This document shows positions 50,232-59,356 of a stretch of 64,000 nt of DNA, piece by piece. The notes under the pieces are model-generated. The model had not been told where the DNA came from, did no database searches, and worked only from the letters and a program-made list of their open reading frames with translations. Position 1 is the first letter of the stretch. Every line of letters starts with the position of its first letter. Origin of the DNA: Tunturiibacter empetritectus (GTDB lineage: Bacteria; Acidobacteriota; Terriglobia; Terriglobales; Acidobacteriaceae); NCBI RefSeq assembly GCF_014201375.1, contig NZ_JACHDZ010000001.1:661206-725205 (forward strand), written 5' to 3'. Made by a program: the position numbers and the translations under genes.

Positions 50232-51070
50232 TGGAGGACGCGCAGATCGGGACCGACGGGAAGATAAGGCGTCAGCCTAGCCGCGGGATGTATGTGCTGC
50301 CTTCGTTATTTACGGCGGGCAATATGGCCGCTGGATACTACGCGATTACGCAGAGTATTCAGGGGTCGGTTGCAGACCAGAGTTACTTTGATCGAGCTGC
50401 GCTGGCGCTTGGGATTGCCGTTTTGTTCGACGGGCTCGACGGCATCATCGCACGCATGACCAACACGACGAGCGACTTTGGAAAAGAGCTTGATTCGCTG
50501 GCGGACGTGATTACGTTTGGCGTGGCGCCGAGTCTGTTGGCTTATATCTGGGGTTTCCGTATGCTGCCGCTGATGGCGCACCCGGAGGCGCGTCAACAGA
50601 TCGTGCATATCGGAGTGTTTGTCTGCTTTATCTTTCTGATCTGCGGTGCCAGTCGACTGGCGCGATTTAACATCAGCATCAATCCGCAGCCTCGCAATCC
50701 GGGGCGGCCGGGCAAGAAGTATTTTGTGGGCATGCCGATTCCAGCGGGTGCGGGCGTAATCAGCTCAGTGATTCACTTTCAGCATGGATCGCCGATCGAC
50801 AGCCCGTGGATAGCGCTGGTATGGCTGTGCCTGCTGCTGTTCACCAGCTTTTTGATGGTGAGCAACTGGCGGTTCTGGAGTGCAAAAGAGATCACGCTCG
50901 GCAAGCGTCATCCCTTTCAACTGGTGGCGGTAATAGCATTTATAGGAGCGCTGATTGTGCTCTATTCGGAGTACATGCTGATCATCCTGGCGATGGCGTA
51001 TCTGGTCTCTGGTGTGGTGGCTCGGCTTGCGTATTCGTGGGGTAGAGAGCGACGGCACTCCACGGTGTAG
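50231..51070 (+). CDS. pssA: CDP-diacylglycerol--serine O-phosphatidyltransferase
   Basis: 279 residues, about seven membrane helices. The CDP-alcohol phosphotransferase motif D-G-x2-A-R-x8-G-x3-D-x3-D is present: it begins at DGLDGIIAR, about residue 73, and continues through FGKELDSLAD. It supplies phosphatidylserine to Psd, encoded immediately upstream, so the pair makes PE. A TTG three bases earlier is possible but the ATG is preferred. Confidence 0.94.
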   Translation: MEDAQIGTDGKIRRQPSRGMYVLPSLFTAGNMAAGYYAITQSIQGSVADQSYFDRAALALGIAVLFDGLDGIIARMTNTTSDFGKELDSLADVITFGVAPSLLAYIWGFRMLPLMAHPEARQQIVHIGVFVCFIFLICGASRLARFNISINPQPRNPGRPGKKYFVGMPIPAGAGVISSVIHFQHGSPIDSPWIALVWLCLLLFTSFLMVSNWRFWSAKEITLGKRHPFQLVAVIAFIGALIVLYSEYMLIILAMAYLVSGVVARLAYSWGRERRHSTV

Positions 51071-51148
51071 TCCAGTGATGTGCAAAGGGCGGATAAGATA
51101 ATAGTCTGGCGCTGCGGGACCTCAGATCGCGACGACATTCAGGACAAT

Positions 51149-52204
51149 ATGGCGGAACAAATGTATCGGATCGGAATCGTTGGGGCATCTTCGCTCGCCG
51201 GTAAGGAGCTGAGTGAGGAGTTGGGTGAGTCGTCGCTCGGCGCATCGGATTTTGTGCTGCTCGACGAAGAAGAGGCTGCGGGACAAGTGACTGCCGCTGG
51301 CGATGAGGTTGTGTTTATACAACGGCTTGAGGCATCGTCTTTCGAACGGATGGACTTCGTTTTTTTTGCTGGCGATGCAGATGTTACGAAGAAATATTGG
51401 CAGGTGGCACGACGTGCAGGCGCGAGTATTGTCGACCTGACTTATGCTTTGGATGGCGAGAAGGATGTTCTGGTTCGAGCGCCCTGGGTGACTGAGGTGC
51501 TTGCAGACAAAGCCGCGCTTGCAAGCCCGGAGCCGGATTTGAAGACGCCTGCTCTTGTGGCTGCGCATCCGGTCGCCGTGATGCTTGCCCTGGTTGCTGG
51601 AAGACTGCACGCGAAGCTGGCTCTGACGAGTGTTGCTGCAACCGTTATGGAGCCTGCGTCAGAGTATGGTCGTGCCGCGATGGATGAGTTGCATCAACAG
51701 ACGGTAACGCTGCTTTCGTTTCAGACGCTGCCACGGGAACAGTATGATGCGCAGGTGGCATTCAACCTGTTGCCTTCGCTGGGCGATGCCGCGAAGGTGA
51801 AGTTGAGCGCGACCGAAAAGCGTATCCGCAAATACTATGCCGGGCTTGCTGATTCGCTACTGCCTGAGCTGGCGCTGCAGCTCGTTCAGGCACCGGTGTT
51901 TCACGGATATGTCGTTTCGATGCTGGTGGAGTTTTCGGCAGAGGCGACCAAGGAAGAGATAGAGGCAGCGCTGGGCGGAGAACATATAGACATTGTCAGC
52001 GAGGAATCCGATCCGCCGAGCAACCTGAGCGCGGCGGGGCAGGAGGATATTATGGTCCGAGTAAGCGGAGACTCTGGGGAGAACGAGCGAGGAAGGCGCT
52101 TCTGGCTTTGGCTCGCTGCGGACAACCTGAAGCTTGCGGCGCTGAATGCGATTGCATGTGGTGCGGAGCTGCGCAGGTTGCGTCCCCGCGGCAAGGTGCA
52201 GTAG
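51149..52204 (+). CDS. Aspartate-semialdehyde dehydrogenase-like protein lacking the catalytic Cys
   Basis: 351 residues from the ATG at 51149 (AGGA upstream). The Rossmann start 'YRIGIVGASSLAGKELSEELG' and overall order match Asd/USG-1 proteins. Where active Asd has NPNCST or NPGCY, this protein reads 'LVAAHPVAVMLALVAGRLHAK', with no Cys; the phosphate-binding and C-terminal parts are recognisable ('PVFHGYVVSMLVEFS'). The dehydrogenase reaction is therefore unlikely. It resembles E. coli USG-1, which also lacks the Cys and has no proven function. It follows pssA. Confidence 0.8.
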   Translation: MAEQMYRIGIVGASSLAGKELSEELGESSLGASDFVLLDEEEAAGQVTAAGDEVVFIQRLEASSFERMDFVFFAGDADVTKKYWQVARRAGASIVDLTYALDGEKDVLVRAPWVTEVLADKAALASPEPDLKTPALVAAHPVAVMLALVAGRLHAKLALTSVAATVMEPASEYGRAAMDELHQQTVTLLSFQTLPREQYDAQVAFNLLPSLGDAAKVKLSATEKRIRKYYAGLADSLLPELALQLVQAPVFHGYVVSMLVEFSAEATKEEIEAALGGEHIDIVSEESDPPSNLSAAGQEDIMVRVSGDSGENERGRRFWLWLAADNLKLAALNAIACGAELRRLRPRGKVQ

Positions 52205-52254
52205 GTTCGGTGTGCCTACGTTTTGAATAGCAAGTGAAGGGATTGGAAGACTCA

Positions 52255-53175
52255 ATGGCAGAGATCGGGATGCGCATCGGGATTGATCTTGGTGGGACAA
52301 AAATCGAGGCGCTTGCCATCGATGAGCACGGGATTGAGTTGGCTCGGCATCGTGTCGATACGCCTCGAGATGACTATGAGGCAACGATCAAAGCGATGGT
52401 TGCGCTGGTTCATCGAATGGAAGCGGAGACCGGAAAGACCGGCACGGTGGGGGCCGGAATTCCAGGTACTATCTCGAGAGTTACAGGGCTGGTTAAGAAC
52501 GCCAATTCAACGTGGTTGAATGGCCGACCATTTCATAGAGATTTGATGGCTACGCTCAGTCGCGAGGTACGGGTCGCTAACGATGCAAATTGTCTTGCGG
52601 TGTCAGAGGCGACGGACGGTGCCGCCGCCAGTGTGCGCTTTGTGTATGGCGTGATTCTGGGGACTGGGTGCGGAGGGGGAGTTGCTCTGGAGGGATGCGT
52701 CCACGACGGTCCAAACGGAGTTGCAGGCGAATGGGGGCACAATCCACTGCCGTGGCCGAAGACGGAAGAATCTCCTGGGCCTGCATGCTACTGCGGGAAG
52801 AATGGGTGTATGGAGATGTGGGTCTCGGGCACTGGGATCGCGTTGGATTACAAGACGGTCACCGGCAGAGCGCGGACTACGCGAGAGATCGTTGCTGACT
52901 TCGCTGCAGGTGATCAGGCTGCGGCGGAGACCGTGGAGCGGTTCGAAGATCGTCTGGCGCGCGGCTTGTCCAATGTGATCAACATACTGGATCCGGATGT
53001 CATTGTGGTTGGTGGGGGTGTATCAAGGTTGGAGCATATCTATGATGCCTTGCCCAAGTTGCTGCCGAAGTATGTCTTTGGAGGTGAGGCATCGACGCCC
53101 GTAGTGCAGGCAAAGTATGGAGATTCCAGCGGGGTCCGCGGCGCGGCATGGCTTTGGCCTAACAAACGAATTTGA
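52255..53175 (+). CDS. mak: ROK-family fructokinase (Mak type)
   Basis: 306 residues from the ATG at 52255 (GGAAG upstream). The sequence follows E. coli Mak closely: '[21 protein letters not shown]' phosphate loop, '[28 protein letters not shown]', catalytic Asp in '[16 protein letters not shown]', and the zinc-binding '[10 protein letters not shown]...[12 protein letters not shown]'. It phosphorylates fructose and possibly other hexoses with ATP. A ribokinase-type alternative is excluded by these motifs. It ends 133 bases before the tRNA-Leu. Confidence 0.9.
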   Translation: MAEIGMRIGIDLGGTKIEALAIDEHGIELARHRVDTPRDDYEATIKAMVALVHRMEAETGKTGTVGAGIPGTISRVTGLVKNANSTWLNGRPFHRDLMATLSREVRVANDANCLAVSEATDGAAASVRFVYGVILGTGCGGGVALEGCVHDGPNGVAGEWGHNPLPWPKTEESPGPACYCGKNGCMEMWVSGTGIALDYKTVTGRARTTREIVADFAAGDQAAAETVERFEDRLARGLSNVINILDPDVIVVGGGVSRLEHIYDALPKLLPKYVFGGEASTPVVQAKYGDSSGVRGAAWLWPNKRI

Positions 53176-53308
53176 GAAGATGCGGATCAACTGATGCTAT
53201 GCGATACTTAAAAGAAAGAGCCTACTGATTCGGAGATTGAATTCAGTATGCGCTTTTTTTCGATGATTATCGGCGATTGGATTAGCCTCTGTGCGGGCAA
53301 GGCAAAAG

Positions 53309-53395
53309 GCCGGGATGGCGGAACTGGCAGACGCAGCGGACTCAAAATCCGCCGAGGGCAACCTCGTGGGGGTTCGACCCCCCCTCCCGGCACCA
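53309..53395 (+). tRNA. tRNA-Leu (anticodon CAA)
   Basis: Acceptor GCCGGGA pairs with TCCCGGC, followed by A and encoded CCA. D-arm CGGAACTGGCAGACG, anticodon stem GCGGA/TCCGC with loop CTCAAAA giving CAA, a long variable arm CGAGG-GCAA-CCTCG (class II), and T-arm GGGGGTTCGACCCCC. It decodes UUG. The following DNA is gene debris, which fits tRNA-associated integration. Confidence 0.97.
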
Positions 53396-53417
53396 AGATT
53401 CTAAAAAATTTATTTTA

Positions 53418-53448
53418 ATTTAGCCCCTCGAACACCGAGAGGCTAAAT
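53418..53448. terminator. Hairpin after tRNA-Leu
   Basis: ATTTAGCC-C-CTCG and CGAG-A-GGCTAAAT pair with one internal mismatch around AACAC. A+T-rich DNA lies on the tRNA side (AAAAAATTTATTTTA), so on the minus strand it has a T-rich follow-up. It may end transcripts from either side. Confidence 0.5.
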
Positions 53449-53862
53449 TGCTTGGTGGCGTTCACTTAGCGCGACTTCCACTTTGACCGCAAGCTAGGTG
53501 ATGCATCGATACGACCCAGGACAGCACTGCAGCATATTCAGTGGAGCCGATCCATGCATAGCAGGGGATGTCTGGAAACGGGCCGCGCAGTTGCGAGAAG
53601 CCGACTTTCTATGAGCAGGTCACTGGTGTCAAGGGTGTTTTTCCTTAATCAGAGTTTTGCTTTTGTTGTTGGTAACGCTGCAAGCTGCTCTCCACCGTAT
53701 TTCTATTCGCACACTTAATGAGCTGTTTTGATGCAAGCTCGGTGCCGGTTGGGGTTCGAGAGGAGAGTCGATGCTGCCAGTTATCGGCCGGTCTTGAAGA
53801 CCAAAATTGGCTCGCAGTCATCGGAACACGGTGTCCTCGCAACAGGTAAACATTATCAAACC
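53449..53862. other. Gene-free stretch downstream of tRNA-Leu
   Basis: About 410 bases without a convincing gene. G+C is lower than in the flanks and codon-like periodicity is absent. A short minus-strand frame (53645-53866) has no ribosome site and no recognisable features. I see no clear integrase or attachment-site copy. Confidence 0.5.
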
Positions 53863-54110
53863 TCAAGCTGCTACTTTGTAGAAAGGCACGTATAGTTCCT
53901 GCGTAACCCAGATATGGTGGAGCAGAACGGCTAGCTTCCGAGCCACCGCGACAACGACCTGCTCTTGGCCTGCTTACTGCCTCGAACTGCGAGGTTTAGC
54001 CCCCACTGTCGAAGTGCCGAATCTCTCCCATGTGGTCGCAGCCTAGTCCTGACGAGCACGTCACGTTCGACGAGCTGTCTCGCGCAATGCAGCACGATGG
54101 CGAGCCGTTA
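53863..54110 (-). pseudogene. IS110-family transposase remnant (C-terminal part, frameshifted)
   Basis: On the minus strand, one frame reads DSALRQWGLNLAVRGSKQAK and, after a one-base shift, a second reads EQVVVAVARKLAVLLHHIWV followed by TQELYVPFYK and a stop at 53863. Together they match the conserved IS110 ending (LRxWGxxLAxRGGKxAKKxVVVAVARKLAVLLHxLWVxxExYEP). Upstream, ARQLVERDVLVRTRLR resembles the end of the IS110 N-terminal domain, so an internal deletion is likely. No start, no intact frame, no visible element ends. Confidence 0.7.
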
Positions 54111-54241
54111 CCGGCATGCCGATCCCCTCGTCGACAACAAATCTCGCGGGATGCCTGTGTGGGACGGTTGAGCGCCAGCGAAAATTCACCCGAGCATTTG
54201 TCGCGGGGACTTTTGCAAAGCCCGTAACCAAAAACTCATAA

Positions 54242-54270
54242 GGCGCATCGAGAACTTGTCTCGGTGCGCC
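54242..54270. terminator. Hairpin with flanking T-runs
   Basis: GGCGCATCGAGA and TCTCGGTGCGCC pair (one T-G pair) around ACTTG. GGTTTTTG follows on the plus strand and, on the minus strand, TTATGAGTTTTTGG. It could terminate in both directions, and lies 25 bases beyond the probable S53 gene tail on the minus strand. Confidence 0.6.
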
Positions 54271-54294
54271 ACCGGTTTTTGAAGCTGGTTATAT

Positions 54295-54726
54295 TTATTT
54301 GGTTAGGACGGCTCCTTTGGTCTTGCCGGTGACGCCTTGGATAGATGGCAGGCCGTTCGGTTCACCTTAGCCGGTTACGTTGTCCCAGCCGGGAGTTACG
54401 GTGAGAGCGGAGTCGGTGCAGAAGGTGATGGCGATGTCCTTCTCCCCGGGGACGATGGGCCAGATTGCGCTGACGAACTTGCCTTGGCGCACACTGAAAG
54501 GCGATTCGGCTTTGGAGGATATCGATACTCTGAGATTGGTGGACGCGCTTATGCGTCTTTCGATCGATCTGATGGAATTCCACTTGGCGTCCGGGTTGGT
54601 GGCGGGAAAGATATCGACCGAGATGGAAACGAGAGAAATCTGAATAGAAGAGACAGCCAACGCCACCCCGCTCGCAGCCCATTGGGCCTCATGAACGCTC
54701 GTCGCCATCCGGATGACTTCGCTCAT
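54295..54726 (-). pseudogene. Probable S53 (pro-kumamolisin) peptidase C-terminal remnant
   Basis: The minus strand encodes 'ITFCTDSALTVTPGWDNVTG', then a TAA where Tyr is expected, then 'GEPNGLPSIQGVTGKTKGAVLTK' and a stop at 54295. The PGWDNVTGxGxPNG-x5-IQGVTG pattern is the usual end of acidobacterial pro-kumamolisin-type peptidases. The upstream part of the frame, to MSEV at 54726, does not match a catalytic domain. I read this as the tail of a destroyed secreted peptidase gene; the evidence is the end motif only. Confidence 0.45.
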
Positions 54727-54859
54727 TTTCTAAGGCTAATCGATTCCTTTGAATGCCGAAGCAAAAATGTGGGTTCCAACGCAGCTATAAAGTCCACATG
54801 CACGGGTTCCATAGAGCAGAAGCCAAGAGGCCGGTTATCATTACGCTGGAGAGGATCGA

Positions 54860-56527
54860 ATGACTTCAGGTGATTTGTCCCGGCGTGCGCTCTTGAAACG
54901 GAGTGCGTTAGCTGCAGCGGCTGTTCCTTTGAGCCGCTACCTTCGAGCGCAGACAAACGGCTCGGCTACGAACGAGATCATGAAAGGCAAGTATCTGCCA
55001 ACATGGGAGTCTCTGAAGCAATGGCGCATGCCGGAGTGGTTTCGTGACGCGAAGTTTGGTATCTGGGCGCATTGGACGGCACAGTGCGTCCCGGAGCAGG
55101 GCGATTGGTATGCACGCAACATGTACATCCAAGGCAGCCCTCAGTATGAGTTCCACTGCAGAACCTATGGGCATCCCTCCAAGGTGGGCTTCAAAGACAT
55201 CGACCACATGTGGAAGGCGCAACGCTGGCAGCCTGAACAGTTAATGGACTTGTACGTCAAGGCGGGAGCGAAGTACTTCTATGCACTGGGTTGTCATCAT
55301 GACAACCTGGACTGCTTTGATTCCACCTACAACCACTGGAACACTACCAAGGTCGGCCCCATGAAGGACATTGTGGGCATGTGGGAAAAGATCGTGCGCC
55401 AGCATGGCCTTCGATTCGGCATTTCAAATCACGCTTCGCACGCATGGCATTGGCTACAGCCGGCATACGGCTACGATCCGGAAGGTCCGATGGCGGGCCT
55501 TCGCTACGACGCCTACACGCTGATGAAGAAGGATGGCAAAGGCCAGTGGTGGGATGGATTCGATCCGCAGGAACTCTACACAGGCCGCAACATCGTGATG
55601 CCGGACGGCTTAAAGACCATCGCCGATGCGAATGTTTGGCATGAGAGCGGCGATGGCAAGTGGCATGAAGAGCCGCCGCCGATGAACCCGGAGTTCACCC
55701 GAAGGTGGTTCCTGCGCTGCAAGGAGATGATCGACAAATATAAGCCGGACATGTTGTATTTCGACGATTCGGAGCTGCCATTTGGCCAGGCTGGATTGGA
55801 TGTTGTCGCCCACTACTACAACGCGAACATGCTTTGGCACAACGGTAGCGAGGAGGCCGTGGTGGCAGCCAAGGAGTACACGGCCGAGCACATGGGTGCG
55901 ACAATGCTGGACATCGAACGCGGCCGCGCGCAAGGCATCCTCGAGGCTCCCTGGCAGACAGACACCTGCATTGGTGACTGGCACTACCGCCGTTCGCACT
56001 TCGACGAGCACACGTACAAGCGGCCGAGCACCGTGGCGCAGATCCTCATCGACATCGTAAGCAAGAACGGTAATCTGATGCTGAACATCCCGGTTCGTGG
56101 CGATGGCACTATCGATGAAGATGAGCACAAGTTCCTGCGCGACTTCGGGCGTTGGATGGCGGTGAATGGAGAGGCCATCTACGGCACGAGACCGTTCGCT
56201 GTCTACGGCGAGGGTCCGCCGGACGTGACCGGGTCGCACAACTTCAACGAACAGCACGCCCGCCCCTACACTGCGGAAGATATCCGCTTCACGCGCAAAG
56301 GCAACCAGCTATACGTATTTGCTCTTGGCTGGCCGCGCGACGGCGTTCTCCGCGTGAAGACACTCGCGAAGGGGAATTCTACCTATTCGCAGCCAATTCG
56401 CGGCATAGAGATGCTTGGCAATGCCGGACGCCTGGAATTTCAGCAGACCGCACAGGCGCTGGAGATCACGCTTCCGTCACGAAGTCCCGCGATCCTTGAC
56501 GCTTACTCTTTCCGCATCCTTGTCTGA
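54860..56527 (+). CDS. GH29 alpha-L-fucosidase, exported (TAT)
   Basis: 555 residues. Twin-arginine signal at R8-R9 ('LSRRALLKRSALAAAAVPLS'), then the GH29 barrel: 'WFRDAKFGIWAHWTAQCVPEQGDWYARNMY', 'GAKYFYALGCHHDNLDCFDS', 'RFGISNHASHAWHW', and 'PDMLYFDDSELPFG' with the likely nucleophile Asp302. A C-terminal beta-domain ('EDIRFTRKGNQLYVFALGWP') completes the family. It hydrolyses terminal alpha-fucose from glycans in the periplasm or outside. First gene of the sugar island; no ribosome site stronger than GAGAGGA is seen. Its G+C is a little below the core genes'. Confidence 0.92.
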   Translation: MTSGDLSRRALLKRSALAAAAVPLSRYLRAQTNGSATNEIMKGKYLPTWESLKQWRMPEWFRDAKFGIWAHWTAQCVPEQGDWYARNMYIQGSPQYEFHCRTYGHPSKVGFKDIDHMWKAQRWQPEQLMDLYVKAGAKYFYALGCHHDNLDCFDSTYNHWNTTKVGPMKDIVGMWEKIVRQHGLRFGISNHASHAWHWLQPAYGYDPEGPMAGLRYDAYTLMKKDGKGQWWDGFDPQELYTGRNIVMPDGLKTIADANVWHESGDGKWHEEPPPMNPEFTRRWFLRCKEMIDKYKPDMLYFDDSELPFGQAGLDVVAHYYNANMLWHNGSEEAVVAAKEYTAEHMGATMLDIERGRAQGILEAPWQTDTCIGDWHYRRSHFDEHTYKRPSTVAQILIDIVSKNGNLMLNIPVRGDGTIDEDEHKFLRDFGRWMAVNGEAIYGTRPFAVYGEGPPDVTGSHNFNEQHARPYTAEDIRFTRKGNQLYVFALGWPRDGVLRVKTLAKGNSTYSQPIRGIEMLGNAGRLEFQQTAQALEITLPSRSPAILDAYSFRILV

Positions 56528-56955
56528 GGAGGGGTTTGGAGCTTGATGCCGCGCTACATTGTCTTCGCGGTAGTGACGAAGCATCTGGGTCACTCTCCGT
56601 TGGCTCGGTTCATCGAGTCACTAGAGAGGTGAGGCCAGCTGCGTAATCCATGTTGCTAGGCTATCGGCCTCCTGGTGAGTACCCAGTCACCACCTTTGCA
56701 TGTTGGCTGGACGGACGTTCACGAGTTGGGCGTTCCGCGCAGGGCGTCACTCAGCACAGGTCAACGAAACAACAACAAAACAGTGACAAGAAACCAAGTG
56801 CCACAATCGAGAACAGCCACGGGCGGGATTCAAGCATGAGGTAAACCTTCCTTTCGAAGCCCGAGACCTATCTGAACTCGCTAGACGCGGACTGCTTGGT
56901 TAGCACGCACACATGAGATGGATCTCTTGGACAATTGTATGAATGATCCGACGAC
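56528..56955. other. Gene-free stretch after the fucosidase
   Basis: About 430 bases with no supportable gene. A 27-codon plus-strand frame starting at 56546 lies next to GAGGAGGGG, but the peptide has no recognisable feature. The rest is short-repeat-like and low in coding signals (for example CAACAACAAAAC near 56770). No terminator was found. Confidence 0.4.
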
Positions 56956-58041
56956 TCACGAAGTAGACGAAAGGGGTATTTGGGTCCCGCCTGCGTCACT
57001 TGATTCGTATACCGCTTCGACAAGCGCCATCGTGTGGATTGCATCTTCGACGCTCGTTGGCAACACATCGCTACTCCCTTCGAGGAAACTTTGGAGTGAG
57101 CCCATTGAGCCTACAAATGCATCCGGAAACCAATTGCCCCCAATTGCTAGACGCCTCCACGATCCTCCTTCTGGTGCGAAGTCCAAAGTGTCCGGCAACC
57201 CATTCGGATAATCAAGGTTGCCGCCGATTTGGGCGTGAACCGCTCCCTTTGTACCTTCAATCTGCACGAACGAGCGCTGATGGTCAGGGCCGTACGCGTT
57301 GCTGTGATCTGTCGCAATGTAGGAGCGTACCCAATCGCCATAATCAAGGGCAATTACACTCTTGGTGGCAGCTAGACGCGGAGAACGGGGGCTGCGAACT
57401 GTTTTTGCATAGACGCTGCGCGGTTCACCGAGCCACGCGCGAGCTAGATCGAGATAGTGGATCGAATGGTAGAGAACCTCCAGGCGCGACGCGCTCGCTA
57501 GAAACTCCCAGTTTTCCCAGGGCATCCGGCAGCTTACCTGCAGCTCGAAATCATGAATGAATCCTATGGCTCCGCTGTTCATCAACTCACCGGCTTTCAG
57601 CAAGTTTGGAGACCACCGAAGTTGAAAGTTGACGGCTGCTGTAAGCCGCTTTTTACGGCATAGATGGAGAATGTCGATCGCCTCTACAAGCGTCTCCCCC
57701 ATTGGCTTTTGCATCAACACGGCCGCGCCGTCTGGCAGGAACTTCAAGCTTTCGAGGATCGAAGATGCGGGAACAGCCAAATCGTAGACTGCATCCTCAG
57801 GCGCAAAGGCGACAGCTTCCGCAATGCTACCGAACGAACGGTTGATCTGATACTCCGCCTGCAACTGCGCCGCCCTCTCTTCGAAGACGTCTGCAATGCC
57901 TATTACCGGCCATTTTGCTTTCCGGTATGCCGGAAGGTGAGCGTCACGAACGATTCCTCCCGCTCCCAAGATGACGATAGGTCGAGGTTTGTCCGGGCGC
58001 ATCGTCGTCGAAATTTCCGGTTGCTCCAAAGGTACATTCAT
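56956..58041 (-). CDS. Gfo/Idh/MocA-family oxidoreductase
   Basis: 361 residues from the ATG at 58041; starts at 58074 or 58002 are also possible. The NAD(P)-binding fold is 'RPIVILGAGGIVRDAHLPAYRKAKWPVIGIADVFEERAAQLQAEY', and the family EKP-like segment is 'GAAVLMQKPMGETLVEAIDILHLC'. The C-terminal domain contains 'LEVLYHSIHYLDLARAWLGEP' with the catalytic His pair. These enzymes oxidise or reduce sugars or inositols. The codon use and lower G+C differ from the core genes, in keeping with transfer. Substrate unknown. Confidence 0.85.
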   Translation of the reverse strand: MNVPLEQPEISTTMRPDKPRPIVILGAGGIVRDAHLPAYRKAKWPVIGIADVFEERAAQLQAEYQINRSFGSIAEAVAFAPEDAVYDLAVPASSILESLKFLPDGAAVLMQKPMGETLVEAIDILHLCRKKRLTAAVNFQLRWSPNLLKAGELMNSGAIGFIHDFELQVSCRMPWENWEFLASASRLEVLYHSIHYLDLARAWLGEPRSVYAKTVRSPRSPRLAATKSVIALDYGDWVRSYIATDHSNAYGPDHQRSFVQIEGTKGAVHAQIGGNLDYPNGLPDTLDFAPEGGSWRRLAIGGNWFPDAFVGSMGSLQSFLEGSSDVLPTSVEDAIHTMALVEAVYESSDAGGTQIPLSSTS

Positions 58042-58212
58042 CAGCGCCACAGAAGTGTAGAAGAGTGAGCACACGATTGGCTATATATGGAAATCTCGCA
58101 CTATCGAGCGCAAGTGCAATTCCATTCTCCGTAAGGCTCGTACCAATGAATCAATGCTCGATTTCGCGTCGGCGAACTAGGCCGCCAGCGGACCGTCTGC
58201 GGAGGGAAAAGA

Positions 58213-59226
58213 CTACCTCCGGCTTGAGGCGCGCACCACCAGTCTTGGCAGCATGAGCTCGGCGCGCGGCGGCAGAGGAAGCTTCGTTTGTGCTAACTGC
58301 AGAGCCAGCTCGGCGGCCTGTTTTCCAATGCTTTCACTGCCTTGATCCACCGAGGAAAGCGGCACGCGCAAGAAGTCGGAGGAGGGGAGATTGCCGCAAC
58401 CAATCACGGCGATGTCTTCAGGAATGCGCAGGCCAGCATCAAGAATCGCACGCATGGCGCCCAGAGCCGAGGGGTCGTTGAAGCAGAAGATGCCATCCGG
58501 GCGCGGCTGTACAGCCAGCAATCGTTGTGCGGCCTGGTAGCCGCCGCCCTCACCGCGGTGATCCCCGGAGGCGCCAAGCGTGACGATATGTCCCGGCAGC
58601 GGTGTCAGATTATAGGAGGCGAGCGTGCGACGGTAGCCCTCCAGCCGCCCGAGTGCGGTACTCACCTCCGGACCACGGATATGCGCAACAAAACGGCAGC
58701 CCTGTTCGATCAGATGCTCGGTGGCTAAGACGCCGACGGCCTCATCGTCCACGCCGATGTAGTTCGCCTCCAAGCCGGACAGGCGGCGGTCAAGCAGGAC
58801 GTAAGGCACCTTCTGTTCTTCGATCTGTCGGAAGCTCTCCAGGCTCCACTGAGCCGAGGCAACCAGAATAACGTCGACGCGCCGGGCCAGCATCTGGCGG
58901 ATCTCCTGGACCTCCAGTTCCGGTTCCTCGTCCGAGGAGGCAATCAGCAGGCTGTAACCGTGCTTGCGGATCTCGGTCGTAATGGCATTAGCGATAACGG
59001 CAAAGAAGGGATGCAACAGATCGGGCACAACCAGCCCCAGCGTCATGGTTCTTCCGGTCACCAGGGAACGGGCCGCCGTGTTCGGCTGGTAATTCAACTC
59101 CTGCATGCGCTTCAGAACGCGTCGCCGGGTATTGTCTGCTATATCGGGATGATTGCGTAGAACTTTCGACACAGTGATAACGGAGAGCCCCAGATCCTCC
59201 GCGATGTCTTTCAAGCGCGTAGCCAT
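58213..59226 (-). CDS. LacI-family transcriptional regulator
   Basis: 337 residues from the ATG at 59226 (earlier in-frame residues lack a DNA-binding match). The HTH and hinge are 'TRLKDIAEDLGLSVITVSKVLRNHPDIADNTRRRVLKRMQELNYQPNTAARSL'. The periplasmic-binding-protein-like sensor domain follows ('TLGLVVPDLLHPFFAVIANAI', 'YVLLDRRLSGLEANYIGVDDEAVG', 'CGNLPSSDFLRVPLSSV'). It probably represses the divergent sugar gene(s) through the palindrome at 59327-59340. The ligand is likely a carbohydrate; the identity is unknown. Confidence 0.93.
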   Translation of the reverse strand: MATRLKDIAEDLGLSVITVSKVLRNHPDIADNTRRRVLKRMQELNYQPNTAARSLVTGRTMTLGLVVPDLLHPFFAVIANAITTEIRKHGYSLLIASSDEEPELEVQEIRQMLARRVDVILVASAQWSLESFRQIEEQKVPYVLLDRRLSGLEANYIGVDDEAVGVLATEHLIEQGCRFVAHIRGPEVSTALGRLEGYRRTLASYNLTPLPGHIVTLGASGDHRGEGGGYQAAQRLLAVQPRPDGIFCFNDPSALGAMRAILDAGLRIPEDIAVIGCGNLPSSDFLRVPLSSVDQGSESIGKQAAELALQLAQTKLPLPPRAELMLPRLVVRASSRR

Positions 59227-59285
59227 AAAAACGAGTGTACCGCGAAGCTCAAGCTGCTGAATCACGCAAAGCCGGATAATACGTC

Positions 59286-59340
59286 TTGACGGTGGAATAG
59301 GATCGCAATAAACTAATTGCCGTTACAGGTAACGTTACCT
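59286..59340 (+). promoter_or_regulatory. Promoter with overlapping LacI-type operator
   Basis: TTGACG (59286-59291), 17 bases, TAAACT (59309-59314) form a near-consensus sigma-70-type promoter for the reductase gene. Twelve bases further is AGGTAACGTTACCT (59327-59340), a perfect 14-bp palindrome with the central CG typical of LacI operators. It covers the expected transcript start, so bound repressor would block initiation. The ATG is at 59357. Confidence 0.85.
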
Positions 59341-59356
59341 ATTATTATCTTAATCT

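Noticed and set aside
53208..53396. Minus-strand 62-codon frame across the tRNA
   Set aside because: It is antisense to a clear tRNA-Leu, so the coding look is chance.
53645..53866. 73-codon minus-strand frame beside the IS110 remnant
   Set aside because: No start signal, no similarity to transposase parts, and skewed composition; treated as non-coding.
54337..54873. 178-codon plus-strand frame before the fucosidase
   Set aside because: No ribosome site or domain; the minus strand shows the recognisable S53 end motif and the frame runs into the fucosidase start.
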